Shown in pieces: positions 8,403-17,059 of a stretch of DNA of 64,000 nt. Position 1 is the stretch's first letter, and each line of letters opens with the position of its first letter. The position numbers were made by a program, and so were the translations under genes. The notes under the pieces are model-generated. The model saw only the letters and a list, made by a program, of their open reading frames with translations, did no database searches and was not told the DNA's origin. The stretch covers positions 1 to 64,000 of the forward strand of contig JBIKIQ010000013.1 in assembly GCA_044361535.1 (NCBI GenBank), given 5' to 3'. The stretch is from UBA952 sp044361535 (lineage in GTDB: Bacteria > Bacteroidota > Bacteroidia > Flavobacteriales_D > Crocinitomicaceae).

Positions 8403-8622
8403 GTTGAGCTTTTAGCTCTTATTCTCTCAACTGAAATCGGCAAAATTTCACAGGTACAAATGAGAATAGGTAATGAAGGCTCACACCGTCAAAGGTGTGG
8501 GCTATTCGTGCTTATTTATTTGTACAGGCTTTGCCGAGCCTCAGTTGAAAATAAGCAAACGGATAGTTTCACACCTTCTTTTTTGCTTATCGGTTTAAGA
8601 GCAGTTCAGCTTTTAAACTGAA
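8403..8622 (+). ncRNA. Candidate structured leader RNA or cis element before the R-M gene
   Basis: Five nested stems run through one 120-nt domain: CAACTGA/TCAGTTG (8428-8434, 8541-8547), TCGGCAAA/TTTGCCGA (8437-8444, 8530-8537), GTACAAAT/ATTTGTAC (8454-8461, 8518-8525), GAATA/TATTC (8464-8468, 8503-8507) and GCTCACACC/GGTGTGGGC (8479-8487, 8494-8502, one G-U, 6-nt loop). A second hairpin follows, ATAAGCAAA/TTTGCTTAT (8551-8559, 8582-8590), then a small one, TTCAG/CTGAA (8605-8609, 8618-8622), ending just before the 28-codon ORF. CACACC recurs in the loop of hairpin two (8570-8575) and could compete for GGTGTG. I do not recognise the family. A DNA-level role, such as a recombination site, is also possible. 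Confidence 0.6.
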
Positions 8623-8625
8623 ATC

Positions 8626-8712
8626 ATGGCAAAAGAGCATTTATCAAATAAAACACAAACTCCTCCCTCCTATTCATCTGCAATTGAACCTGAAAATCAA
8701 TTCGCGCGATGA
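8626..8712 (+). CDS. 28-residue ORF translationally coupled to the R-M gene
   Basis: An ATG-initiated ORF of 28 codons, beginning MAKEHLSNKTQT and ending ENQFAR, directly after the structured leader. Its TGA overlaps the ATG of the restriction-modification gene (ATGA at 8709-8712). The product is polar, with no signal peptide or membrane segment and no resemblance to a known antitoxin or controller protein. It could be a leader peptide that loads ribosomes onto the next gene, or a small functional protein. The overlap geometry is the only evidence for translation. Confidence 0.4.
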   Translation: MAKEHLSNKTQTPPSYSSAIEPENQFAR

Positions 8713-11138
8713 AATACAAAAACGTCAAGCGAGAGGAAGAACTCAAAGGGAAGGTTGGAAAAGAATGGTTTTCCGCTTTTGACGACACCCGCATTTTGGG
8801 AAACATCGATTTTTGTGTTTCACCTAAAAAACAAAGCAACAAAAAAGAACCAGAATCACTGCTTTGGGCAGAAGCTAAAACCAAGGATTTCGATACCGTT
8901 GCGATGTACGCGCAGCTGATTATTACCATTGGCAAGGAGCGAACATTTGATAAACATTTGCCACCCGCATTTTTGGGTGCATTCGACTATAAAAAGTTCG
9001 TTTTCATTCCTTACAACGAAGTTTCGGATCTCTTTTATACCAATGATTTTAATTGGAATGTGGCACCATCCAACCATGAAACTAAGGAATTTCATCTGAT
9101 TAAAACACGCATTGAGCATATTCTTCAGGGGAATAAATATTCCTTTGATTATGAAGAAGACGAAAAGGAATTCAAGCATTTCATTAAACACAACCTTGCA
9201 TTTGGTTCCGACGAGGTGAAAATCTTGATTGATAAAAACAACTTCGTTCCAATTTACCTGCGCTGGCTAACGCAAGTAAAACCCTACATCGATTTTGATT
9301 GGATAGAAGGTAAGAAAAAGAATATTTTAGACAGCGATTTTTACTTAGCAGATTTATTCGTAGATGATAAAGGAACTGCATCGATTGACGACGATACGCC
9401 TATCAAAGATGAATTGTTTGTGGTTTTCAAAAACAGTCGCTATGAAATCGCCAAGGAGAATTTGAAATCGCTTTTCAATGCTACGATTGAGATAACCGAT
9501 AAAACGAAATACGAACAGTTTTGGAAAAAATACCGCCGCGAGCCTTTACAAGAATTTCAGCAATACATCATTGACCGACGAGATTTATTGATACCACAAG
9601 ATGTTCGTGAGCGAAAAGGGGCATTTTTTACACCGCAAATTTGGGTGGAGCTCTCTCAAAAATACTTGGCGGATGTGTTGGGCGAAGAGTGGCAAGATGA
9701 ATATTACATTTGGGATTGCGCAGCGGGAACGGGAAATCTCCTAGTGGGATTAACCAATAGATACAATATTTGGGCTTCTACTTTGGACCAAGCCGATGTG
9801 AACGTAATGCACGAACGCATTAAAAACGGTGCCAACCTCCTACCCGACCAAGTTTTTCAGTTTGATTTTCTCAACGACGATTTTTCCAAATTGCCAAAAA
9901 ACCTGCAAAACGTCATCAATGACCCCGAAAAACGAAAAAAGCTGGTGATTTATATCAATCCGCCGTATGCGGAGGCAACTCAGAATTTTGGCAAAAACAC
10001 AAAAAAAGCGGTCGAACAAAACAAAATAAATCAAAAATATTCTAGTGTTTTACGACAAGCAAATAGAGAAGTTTTTGCCCAATTTCTAACTCGAATTTAT
10101 TTTGAATTAGATAATGTAATTCTTGCAGAATTCTCAAAACTAAAAACTCTTTCGGGCCAGCATTTTGTAGATTTTCGTAATTTCTTTAAAGCGAAATTGA
10201 TAAAGTGTTTTGTCGTTCCTGCTGATACTTTTGATAATGTAAAAGGTATTTTTCCAATAGGTTTCAAAATTTGGAGACTTGATGAAAAAGAAAAATTTGC
10301 AAATATTTCTGCGGATGTATTTGATAAAAACGGTCAGTATCAACAAAAGAAGAGCTACTTTGCTTACGACAATCATAATTATATTAATGACTGGATTAAA
10401 CCTTATAGAACTAATAAATCCAGCAATAACTTAATTGGCAAATTTCCTTTTGTAGGAAACGATTTTCAAACTCAAGATATGGTAAGGATTGTTCATTTTA
10501 ATAATGAATACATTAAATCAGCTGGACAGTTCTTAATTTCTCAAAATAATCTTTTATATACGGCAATTTACTTTACTGTTCGAAAAGTCATTCCTGCCAC
10601 CTGGCTCAACGACCGCGACCAATTTCTATTTCCAAATGGCGGTTGGGAAAAGGACAATGAATTTCAAAGCGATTGTTTGGCTTTCACCCTTTTCAGCAAT
10701 AACATTCAATCACAATACGGCACCAACCATTGGATTCCATTCACAGAGAAAGAAGTAAATGCGCGCGCCAAATTTGAAAGTTCGTTTATGACGGATTTTA
10801 TCAAAGGCAAACTCAAAGCGGAGCCAAGCGGAGATTTATTCAGCGAGCCTTCTAACCACCGAACAACGCCTTTGGTCTTTTCACCAGAAGCAACCGCTGT
10901 CTTTGATGCAGGTAGGGAATTATGGAAATATTACCATTCCTTTAAAGCCATCAACGTAAACGCAAGTTTGTATGATATCCGCGAGCACTTTCAAGGTCGC
11001 AACGATAATGGCAAGATGAACAACAAAAGCGAAGATCAAAACTACATGCAACTCATAACAGAGCTTCGCGCTAAACTAAAACTCCTCGCCAACAAAATCG
11101 CACCTAAGGTTTACGAATATGGTTTTTTGAAGGAGTGA
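8709..11138 (+). CDS. Single-chain restriction-modification enzyme (type IIG/IIL-like, Eco57I-type N6-adenine methylase)
   Basis: 809 residues. The N-terminus holds a PD-(D/E)xK-like nuclease signature: Asp34 in GNIDFCV, then Glu55-x-Lys57 in LLWAEAKTKD. The SAM motif DCAAGTGNLL (residue ~336) and the catalytic NPPY (417-420) define a gamma-class adenine methyltransferase. The C-terminal ~350 residues presumably include the target-recognition domain. One chain would both methylate and cut, so no separate methylase or helicase is needed, and none is present. Length is at the short end for type IIL enzymes. The start is supported by the ATGA overlap and by the family-like N-terminus. The recognition sequence cannot be inferred. 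Confidence 0.85.
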   Translation: MKYKNVKREEELKGKVGKEWFSAFDDTRILGNIDFCVSPKKQSNKKEPESLLWAEAKTKDFDTVAMYAQLIITIGKERTFDKHLPPAFLGAFDYKKFVFIPYNEVSDLFYTNDFNWNVAPSNHETKEFHLIKTRIEHILQGNKYSFDYEEDEKEFKHFIKHNLAFGSDEVKILIDKNNFVPIYLRWLTQVKPYIDFDWIEGKKKNILDSDFYLADLFVDDKGTASIDDDTPIKDELFVVFKNSRYEIAKENLKSLFNATIEITDKTKYEQFWKKYRREPLQEFQQYIIDRRDLLIPQDVRERKGAFFTPQIWVELSQKYLADVLGEEWQDEYYIWDCAAGTGNLLVGLTNRYNIWASTLDQADVNVMHERIKNGANLLPDQVFQFDFLNDDFSKLPKNLQNVINDPEKRKKLVIYINPPYAEATQNFGKNTKKAVEQNKINQKYSSVLRQANREVFAQFLTRIYFELDNVILAEFSKLKTLSGQHFVDFRNFFKAKLIKCFVVPADTFDNVKGIFPIGFKIWRLDEKEKFANISADVFDKNGQYQQKKSYFAYDNHNYINDWIKPYRTNKSSNNLIGKFPFVGNDFQTQDMVRIVHFNNEYIKSAGQFLISQNNLLYTAIYFTVRKVIPATWLNDRDQFLFPNGGWEKDNEFQSDCLAFTLFSNNIQSQYGTNHWIPFTEKEVNARAKFESSFMTDFIKGKLKAEPSGDLFSEPSNHRTTPLVFSPEATAVFDAGRELWKYYHSFKAINVNASLYDIREHFQGRNDNGKMNNKSEDQNYMQLITELRAKLKLLANKIAPKVYEYGFLKE

Positions 11139-11142
11139 GCTA

Positions 11143-11179
11143 GATTTTTTCACAAGGATTGTATTTGTCGTGAAAAATC
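11143..11179. repeat. Inverted repeat after the R-M gene
   Basis: GATTTTTTCAC (11143-11153) and GTGAAAAATC (11170-11179) can pair around a 16-nt loop, starting 4 bp after the stop. It could slow or end transcription or be an operator for dinD; it lacks the clear T-run of an intrinsic terminator. Confidence 0.4.
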
Positions 11180-11244
11180 CTTAAATTTAGATTACACCGA
11201 GAGATACATAGTTGAATTGTGTCTAGGTTTAAAAACTCACTAGG

Positions 11245-12081
11245 ATGGAAAAAAATACCATTGAAAAACTAAATAAACGTTTTGAAGAATATGCATACGA
11301 ACAAGACGGCGTAGAATATTGGTTAGCAAGAGAACTGCAAGAATTGTTGGGATATGCTGAATGGCGCAATTTTTTGAACTCCGTAAATAAAGCAAAAGAA
11401 AGTTGTAAAACGAGTGGTGCAGGCGTTTCTGATCATTTTGTTGACGTCAACAAAATGATAGAATTAGGTAAAGGTGGGCAGCGAGAAGTTGAGGATATTA
11501 TGCTCACTAGATATGCTTGTTACCTCATCGCTCAAAACGGTGATCCTAAAAAAGAACAAATTGCTTTTGCACAAAGTTATTTCGCTATCCAAACACGCAA
11601 GCAAGAGTTGTTGGAAGAACGGATCCACTTGATGGAACGCATGCAGGCTCGTGAAAAATTGGCCGCAACAGAAACAGAATTGTCTAAAACTATCTACGAT
11701 AGAGGTGTAGATAATTCAGGTTTTGCACGAATCAGAAGTAAAGGCGATTGGGCTTTGTTTGGCGGATACAATACAAGCGATATGAAACGGAAATTAGGCA
11801 TCAAAGAAAATAGACCTTTAGCTGATTTCTTACCCACTATTACCATTACAGCAAAACAATTAGCAACTGAAATAACCAATTTCAATATAACAAAAAATAA
11901 TGTTCAAGGCGAAGAAAATATTACGGATGAACACGTTCAAAACAACAAAGATGTTCGAGCTCTTTTAGGAAAAAGCGGGATAAAACCGGAAGAACTGAAA
12001 GTAGAGGAAGATATTAAAAAGTTGGAACGAAAAATTAAAACATTGGATAAAAAAATAGCAGCAAAAAATTTGAAGAATTAA
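11245..12081 (+). CDS. dinD: DNA damage-inducible protein D
   Basis: 278 residues matching DinD/KilA-N-associated proteins: RFEEYAYEQDGVEYWLARELQELLGY near the N-terminus (quoted here only as its key ends RFEEYAYEQ and ELQELLGY), then ITRYACYLIAQNGD-like residues (here MLTRYACYLIAQNGDP) and FAQSYFAIQTRKQELLE. In E. coli dinD is SOS-induced and its product disassembles RecA filaments. The C-terminal ~60 residues form a charged, Lys-rich probable coiled coil. It follows the R-M enzyme on the same strand, and dinD genes are often carried in accessory defence regions. No SOS box was recognised. It converges on the glycosyltransferase with 7 bp between stops. Confidence 0.85.
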   Translation: MEKNTIEKLNKRFEEYAYEQDGVEYWLARELQELLGYAEWRNFLNSVNKAKESCKTSGAGVSDHFVDVNKMIELGKGGQREVEDIMLTRYACYLIAQNGDPKKEQIAFAQSYFAIQTRKQELLEERIHLMERMQAREKLAATETELSKTIYDRGVDNSGFARIRSKGDWALFGGYNTSDMKRKLGIKENRPLADFLPTITITAKQLATEITNFNITKNNVQGEENITDEHVQNNKDVRALLGKSGIKPEELKVEEDIKKLERKIKTLDKKIAAKNLKN

Positions 12082-12088
12082 CCAATTT

Positions 12089-13081
12089 TCAAAATAATGT
12101 TGATTTTTCATCAACTGCCATCTCATTCCCACATGCAAAATGACCGAGTGGACATTCCTTTTTTCCATGCAAGCCACACGGGCGACATTCTAAATTTTCA
12201 ACTTGCTTGATTTCTGATTTTTCCGCCAAGGGACCAAAACCAAAATTTGGAATTGTCGAACAGAAAAAAGCAGTAGTTGGAGTGTTCATCGCGGAGGCTA
12301 TATGCAGAGGGCCTGAATCATTTACATACACATGTTGACTTCTATCAAACAAAGCAGCAGTTTGCAAAAGCGTAAGTTTGCCAGCTAAATTCTGAATAGC
12401 ATCTCCCCTACTCGATTTATCAATGATGGATTGACACAAAGCGATATCTGCATTTCCTCCAACCATATATATATTTATTTCTAAAGGAAGAGAGTTAATC
12501 AGCTCCACCCATTTTGCTTCGGGTAATTGCTTCGTGAACCACACAGAGGCAGGCGCAAGACAAACAAACGCTTCATTCGTATACTCCGTCACTACGTGAA
12601 GATCAACTTCTGATGGAAATAAGGATGGTCGACAAAGAGTTTCAGCACCAAATTCTGTAATCAAAGATAAATTGCGTGTTACCTCGTGGGTTCCATTTCC
12701 AATTTCATGCTTGAATCGTTTTGAATAGAGAAAAGCAAATGGATTTTTATCAAAACCAAAAATTTCTTTTGCTCCTGAGAATCCGGCAATTAAACCCGAT
12801 GAACCAAAACGGTGTAAATTCAATGTTAGGTCGTATCTTCTTTTCCTAAAAAGTGTAACAAGTCGCCAAATTTCTGAGATCTTACTTTTCGACTTATCCA
12901 ATACGATTACCTCGCGAACATAAGGATTACTTGCAAGTAAGGATTCATTTCCTTTTTTCACGAGAACATCTATTTTCACCTCTGGAAACAAACGACTAAG
13001 CTCAGAAACAACCGGTGTGGCAAGAATGACATCTCCCAAAAAAGCAGTTTGAATTACGAGGACAGAACGGATCGTTTTCAT
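12089..13081 (-). CDS. Glycosyltransferase family 9 (heptosyltransferase-like)
   Basis: 330 residues in a two-domain GT-B layout. It starts with IRSVLVIQTAFLGDVILATP, the signature of GT9, and the C-terminal half has YVNDSGPLHIASAMNTPT, the donor-binding region. GT9 enzymes transfer ADP-heptose or related sugars to the inner core of lipopolysaccharide at the cytoplasmic membrane face. It is last in a tight run with the GNAT (3-bp gap) and the subtilase (3-bp gap); the three functions are not clearly related, so this may be only transcriptional convenience. Confidence 0.88.
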   Translation of the reverse strand: MKTIRSVLVIQTAFLGDVILATPVVSELSRLFPEVKIDVLVKKGNESLLASNPYVREVIVLDKSKSKISEIWRLVTLFRKRRYDLTLNLHRFGSSGLIAGFSGAKEIFGFDKNPFAFLYSKRFKHEIGNGTHEVTRNLSLITEFGAETLCRPSLFPSEVDLHVVTEYTNEAFVCLAPASVWFTKQLPEAKWVELINSLPLEINIYMVGGNADIALCQSIIDKSSRGDAIQNLAGKLTLLQTAALFDRSQHVYVNDSGPLHIASAMNTPTTAFFCSTIPNFGFGPLAEKSEIKQVENLECRPCGLHGKKECPLGHFACGNEMAVDEKSTLF

Positions 13082-13084
13082 GGA

Positions 13085-13576
13085 TCACAAATCTTTTTGC
13101 AAAACAAAATCATTCATAAAATAACCATTTCCAATGTCAAAATCTTGTTCATCAACTACATAGTATCCAAGTTTTTGATAAAATACTACCGCTTTGTTAT
13201 TCCGATTTACTTGAAGAGTAATATGTTTGACATTATTTTCTTGAGCAAATAAAACGGTATAATCCATCAAAGCTAAGCCAATTCCAAGTTTTTGTTTTTC
13301 TGGAAGCACATAAATCTTCTGAAGTTTCATCCAATGGGGATGGGGATTATGTAACTCTAAATCAATGAATCCAAGAGGCTGATCAGCATCAAAAACAGCA
13401 AAAAACGCATGATTTGTTTCATAGCTTTTTTCAAGTGTTTCAATGCTATACATCCAATTCAGCATGAATGTCATTTGTTCTTGAGAAATAATTTGAGCAT
13501 ACGTCGAAGGCCAAATTTTATGAGCTAGATCACTCACAATGTGCAATTCACTTTTAATCAGCCTGCGTATCTCCAT
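13085..13576 (-). CDS. GNAT-family N-acetyltransferase
   Basis: 163 residues. The acetyl-CoA pyrophosphate loop is in LPEKQKLGIGLALMDY (the Q/R-x-x-G-x-G/A pattern), preceded by the beta strand LQKIYVLP and followed by NRNNKAVVFYQKLGYYV, the usual motif B. The protein is cytosolic. The substrate (small amine, peptide or protein N-terminus) cannot be read from sequence. It lies between the T9SS subtilase and the GT9 with 3-bp gaps on both sides, so it is probably co-transcribed. Confidence 0.85.
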   Translation of the reverse strand: MEIRRLIKSELHIVSDLAHKIWPSTYAQIISQEQMTFMLNWMYSIETLEKSYETNHAFFAVFDADQPLGFIDLELHNPHPHWMKLQKIYVLPEKQKLGIGLALMDYTVLFAQENNVKHITLQVNRNNKAVVFYQKLGYYVVDEQDFDIGNGYFMNDFVLQKDL

Positions 13577-13579
13577 TTC

Positions 13580-15784
13580 TTATAACTTAATGAATTTTTG
13601 CTGTTCTATTTTTCCATTAATTAATAAGCGCAACCAATAAGTTCCCGATTCTACATTTTGGAGTGAAATCGAATTGTTTTCTACCTTTTTACGGATTATT
13701 TTCCCAGTGAGATCAACGATTTCAACATCTTCGACAGAAATAGTTAGCTTGTTTAAATTTAGTGTTTCGGCAACAGGATTTGGATAAATTGACCATGAAA
13801 TTTCATTTTGAATTTCTTGTTGACCAACTGTAATCAGTGCCAATTGAACAGCGGCATATGCATTCACTTTTCCAGCTCCCCAACGTGGACTTCCTTCAGG
13901 AGGAATTACGCCGGTATAATTATCTTGTCGCGCTGTTTGCATGATGATTTCTTTCACTTGTCGGGCAGACAAATACGGATTCGCATCTAAAATTAATGCA
14001 GCAATACCAGCAACAATGGGTGACGCCATAGATGTACCTGAAAGCTTGGCAAAATGGTAGGTCCGACCATTAAAAGGTACAGAAGAAACAGAAGTAAATG
14101 AGGCATCTGTATACGAGGACATGGAAGAAATAATGGACACACCCGGAGCAGCAATATCAGGTTTAATAGTCCCATCGTAGCGTGGACCGATACTCGAAAA
14201 CGAGGCAATTGCACCACCAGCCATAGATGATCCAGATGTTTGATATTGTGTAGCATAGGCTGCAACGCTAATCACATCGTCAGAGCAGGAAGGCTCACTA
14301 ATTCCATTTAAATTGTCACCTGCTGTACTTCCTACTCCAACAGCAGAAAAAGGCATGCCCCAATTGCCTACATCCGTAGTTAATTCAGTCACGTTCCAGT
14401 AATGAACAGTACCCGAAGCTGCTGTGGACTTTAACAGTACTTTTAAGGATGTATTCGTGTTTTTCACTCGTAAACGCATCGTTGGACGATTGTTCAAATA
14501 ATGAGCGCTATCCGCCGAAATGTTGTACCAAATTGTATCAATTCCAGTCACCAAAAATGTATCAATGTAGGATGATGTTGTATCTGTAGAATAAAGTGGG
14601 CTTTCTACTAATGGTAAATTCAAATTACTTGTAACGATAATTCCAGCAGAGAAACTGTTCGCTGGTTCTCCCCATGCGTGGATACTTTGGCCCCACATAT
14701 TTGGGTTCGATGAATAGGCATAAAAATCAATCTTGGATTTCAATAAATCATTGTTAAATTGCTTTTTGATATGAAAATTGACATTCCCATTATTCCCTGC
14801 TGAGTTGACAAAAACAACTCCTAAATCAGTATAAGCGGTAATAGCTTGACTTAAGAGAGACGTTCCATCTAAGGTTCCAAAATGATACAAGCCCCAACTC
14901 ATATTGATAACAAGTCTTTTTCCATCTGCTTGTGCTTTTTGATACATCCATTCCCATGCGTCAAGGACAGCTGAAACATCTACCAAAAAAGTGACAAACA
15001 GAAATTTAGATTCAAATGCAATCCCTCTATTTGGTGTTCCAGCCCCACTTCCTCCAGCAATTCCAGCAACATGTGAACCATGAGTAGCATACGAATAAAT
15101 GTTTGCCGTATCCGATCCTGCGGCGAGTAAGCTTGAAGGAGAATTATATTCCGTTCCATAACCAAAACCAACTGGTGCCGGACCACTTAATTTGTATTGA
15201 TCCCATGCGGCTACTATGCGTGTTTGCTGAAGGGCCGTATCGTAAAACATGGGTGAAGTATAATCAAATCCCCAATCAGTAACTCCAATATATACATCTT
15301 TTCCCGTGTAACATTCAGGCAATCCTAATCCCAACTGAACGCTATCGGCGCGCGTATCTTTAAGCGCCTTTTCTAAAGTAGGTTGATTTTTCTGAGAAAT
15401 TTCAACATATACTGAAGAAAAAAATTCCTTTTTCAAGTCACTGATTTGACTAGCGGTTAAACGCAATGAGAATATACCTGAAGAATTAGTCATATTCGAT
15501 GGATCATTTGCTATAAAACCACTGACCCAATATCCTTTCGCACGTAATTCAGCAAATTTGAACTCTTCTGCCTTGCATACAAACGAAAAATAGGTTTTAC
15601 TTTCTGTTGGTGTTGTTGATAGATTTAACGTTGGAAATTTGGCCGGTATTGAACGATTTTTTTGTAAAATTGCTTCAAGTTCTTGAAGATCTGTTTTTGT
15701 ATTGGAAGATAAAATTGCTTGCGAAAAAGCAAATTCAGCACTAAAAAAACAAAAAAGAACTAATAAAAAGTTTCTGCTGAGCAT
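13580..15784 (-). CDS. Secreted subtilisin-like (S8) serine protease with T9SS sorting domain
   Basis: 734 residues. A signal peptide (LLVLFCFFSAEFAFSQ) is followed by a propeptide-like region and the S8 catalytic domain with Asp in GVTDWGFDY, His in THGSHVAGIAGG, oxyanion Asn in NSAGNNGN and Ser in LSGTSMASPIVAG. An insert of about 130 residues lies between the Asn and Ser regions. The C-terminal ~75 residues (YPNPVAETLNL to the final QQKFIKL) form a type A T9SS sorting domain, so the protein is exported through the outer membrane and either anchored or released. All catalytic residues are present. The likely role is extracellular protein degradation. Confidence 0.93.
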   Translation of the reverse strand: MLSRNFLLVLFCFFSAEFAFSQAILSSNTKTDLQELEAILQKNRSIPAKFPTLNLSTTPTESKTYFSFVCKAEEFKFAELRAKGYWVSGFIANDPSNMTNSSGIFSLRLTASQISDLKKEFFSSVYVEISQKNQPTLEKALKDTRADSVQLGLGLPECYTGKDVYIGVTDWGFDYTSPMFYDTALQQTRIVAAWDQYKLSGPAPVGFGYGTEYNSPSSLLAAGSDTANIYSYATHGSHVAGIAGGSGAGTPNRGIAFESKFLFVTFLVDVSAVLDAWEWMYQKAQADGKRLVINMSWGLYHFGTLDGTSLLSQAITAYTDLGVVFVNSAGNNGNVNFHIKKQFNNDLLKSKIDFYAYSSNPNMWGQSIHAWGEPANSFSAGIIVTSNLNLPLVESPLYSTDTTSSYIDTFLVTGIDTIWYNISADSAHYLNNRPTMRLRVKNTNTSLKVLLKSTAASGTVHYWNVTELTTDVGNWGMPFSAVGVGSTAGDNLNGISEPSCSDDVISVAAYATQYQTSGSSMAGGAIASFSSIGPRYDGTIKPDIAAPGVSIISSMSSYTDASFTSVSSVPFNGRTYHFAKLSGTSMASPIVAGIAALILDANPYLSARQVKEIIMQTARQDNYTGVIPPEGSPRWGAGKVNAYAAVQLALITVGQQEIQNEISWSIYPNPVAETLNLNKLTISVEDVEIVDLTGKIIRKKVENNSISLQNVESGTYWLRLLINGKIEQQKFIKL

Positions 15785-15871
15785 AAATTTCAGTTTAGAG
15801 AAATGAAGTTACAGAAGAATTCGCAAATAAAGCTTGAAATTGAATTAAATTTAACCAAAACAAAAATTAAT

Positions 15872-15879
15872 TACCTTCG
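15872..15879 (+). promoter_or_regulatory. Possible -7 box directly before a lipoprotein start
   Basis: TACCTTCG is one mismatch from TAnnTTTG and ends 4 bp before the ATG at 15884, again implying almost no leader. No -33 TTG at a usual distance was found. Confidence 0.35.
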
Positions 15880-15883
15880 TGGC

Positions 15884-16678
15884 ATGAATAATTGGATGAC
15901 AAAATTGGTGGTTTTCGTACTATTTAGTACGTTTTTATCGGCTTGTACAGATGATAACGAAGTAGAGGAAAGCACTCAGAATAATCAAAAAAAAGAACCT
16001 GTTGAAGCAATAGCTAAACGCTTTGTTGATGCCAAGTTGGAAATTTTACCATCCGAAAAATACAAACTTGAAATTCATAAAAGTCAATTGGACGGAGACA
16101 ATTACGAAGATGCTGTTGTTACCGTGAATCGCTACAATTTTGCAGTTGAAAAAGCTGCGCTGTCCAAAAATCCGGGTAAGGTAGCAGAAATTGGCTTCAT
16201 GGGTCCCTATAATTATTTGTTTTATTATGACGGAGCAACAGGAACGATGAGCGGCCCAATGGAAATACCGTCTACCCCAATTTCTCCACTAAAAGTATCA
16301 TTTGAAAAAGTTATGAGCGATGCCTATTCTGACGTTGTCATTTCTTACCGGATACGTAACAGCTGTTTCAAACACATATACACCATTTTAAATCAGAAAC
16401 CCAGACTGGTTTTTGGATGGAAAATTTTTGACGGCTTCGGCACTCCTGAGGCCAAGGCAGTACATTTAGTGTATGAAACAACCGCTGTTAGTTTACCAAA
16501 AGACATTCGTGTGATGAAGGCTATCGTTGTGCCATCGTCTGGAAAACAAGATTATAACGTTGACGAACCTGTTCTGGAAAAACTGAACCAAGAAGAATAT
16601 CGATTTTTCTACAATCCAAAGGAAGGGAAATACGCCATAAGAATGTCTGATTTAAAGCCAGAGGCCAATAAGCCATAA
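15884..16678 (+). CDS. Lipoprotein of unknown function
   Basis: About 264 residues from the ATG at 15884; a longer reading from 15803 adds 27 polar residues before the signal and is unlikely. The N-terminus VVFVLFSTFLSACTDDN is a lipoprotein signal with the lipidated Cys; an acidic stretch follows, so outer-membrane retention is plausible. The body contains no motif I recognise. Its 3' end overlaps the convergent FHA gene by 27 bp, which could allow antisense effects at both ends. Confidence 0.7.
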   Translation: MNNWMTKLVVFVLFSTFLSACTDDNEVEESTQNNQKKEPVEAIAKRFVDAKLEILPSEKYKLEIHKSQLDGDNYEDAVVTVNRYNFAVEKAALSKNPGKVAEIGFMGPYNYLFYYDGATGTMSGPMEIPSTPISPLKVSFEKVMSDAYSDVVISYRIRNSCFKHIYTILNQKPRLVFGWKIFDGFGTPEAKAVHLVYETTAVSLPKDIRVMKAIVVPSSGKQDYNVDEPVLEKLNQEEYRFFYNPKEGKYAIRMSDLKPEANKP

Positions 16679-17059
16679 CATTAAAAGAATTGCACCGAAA
16701 ACAATTGCGATCTCTATGTAATCTTGCTTTTTTGATTTTTGGTTAGAAACCGCTAATTTCTCCTTCTTTTTTGTACTTGAAGCCTTTGACTTTTTTCCGG
16801 GGTTATCATATTTTTCAATGATTTCCTTCCAATTAAAGAATACATTTTCAGCTAAGTAAACACGATCATTTTCATTTAATTGAATATAATCGAGCAGTTT
16901 TGTACTATTGACACGCGTTCCATTTTGGGTATTTAAATCAGAAATAAAAACATTACCATCTGTATCTCTAAACAATTCCAAATGGAATGGATCAATGTTT
17001 TCAATTACAATATCGTTACTTGAATCACTGCCAATTTTAAGGTACAATTTCTTACTCAT
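16652..17059 (-). CDS. FHA-domain protein with C-terminal membrane anchor
   Basis: 135 residues. The first ~85 form a forkhead-associated domain: IGSDSSNDIVIENIDPFHLEL, with the Ser-Asn-Asp and His positions, then SDLNTQNGTRVN (key ends IGSDSSNDI and NTQNGTRVN). FHA domains bind phosphothreonine peptides; the Arg usually found in the G-R loop is Asp here, so phospho-binding may be weak. A Lys-rich linker leads to one C-terminal helix (IAIVFGAILLMLWLIGLWL), making it tail-anchored. It overlaps the upstream secreted-protein gene by 8 bp. No Ser/Thr kinase is adjacent. Confidence 0.8.
   Translation of the reverse strand: MSKKLYLKIGSDSSNDIVIENIDPFHLELFRDTDGNVFISDLNTQNGTRVNSTKLLDYIQLNENDRVYLAENVFFNWKEIIEKYDNPGKKSKASSTKKKEKLAVSNQKSKKQDYIEIAIVFGAILLMLWLIGLWL

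Noticed and set aside
8428..8547. Integron attC site
   Set aside because: The ends resemble attC boxes, but each has a mismatch, the stems are perfectly paired without the usual extrahelical bases, and no integrase lies nearby.
13993..14265. 90-residue ORF inside the subtilase gene
   Set aside because: Leu/Pro-rich shadow frame of the catalytic domain, with no start or neighbour support.
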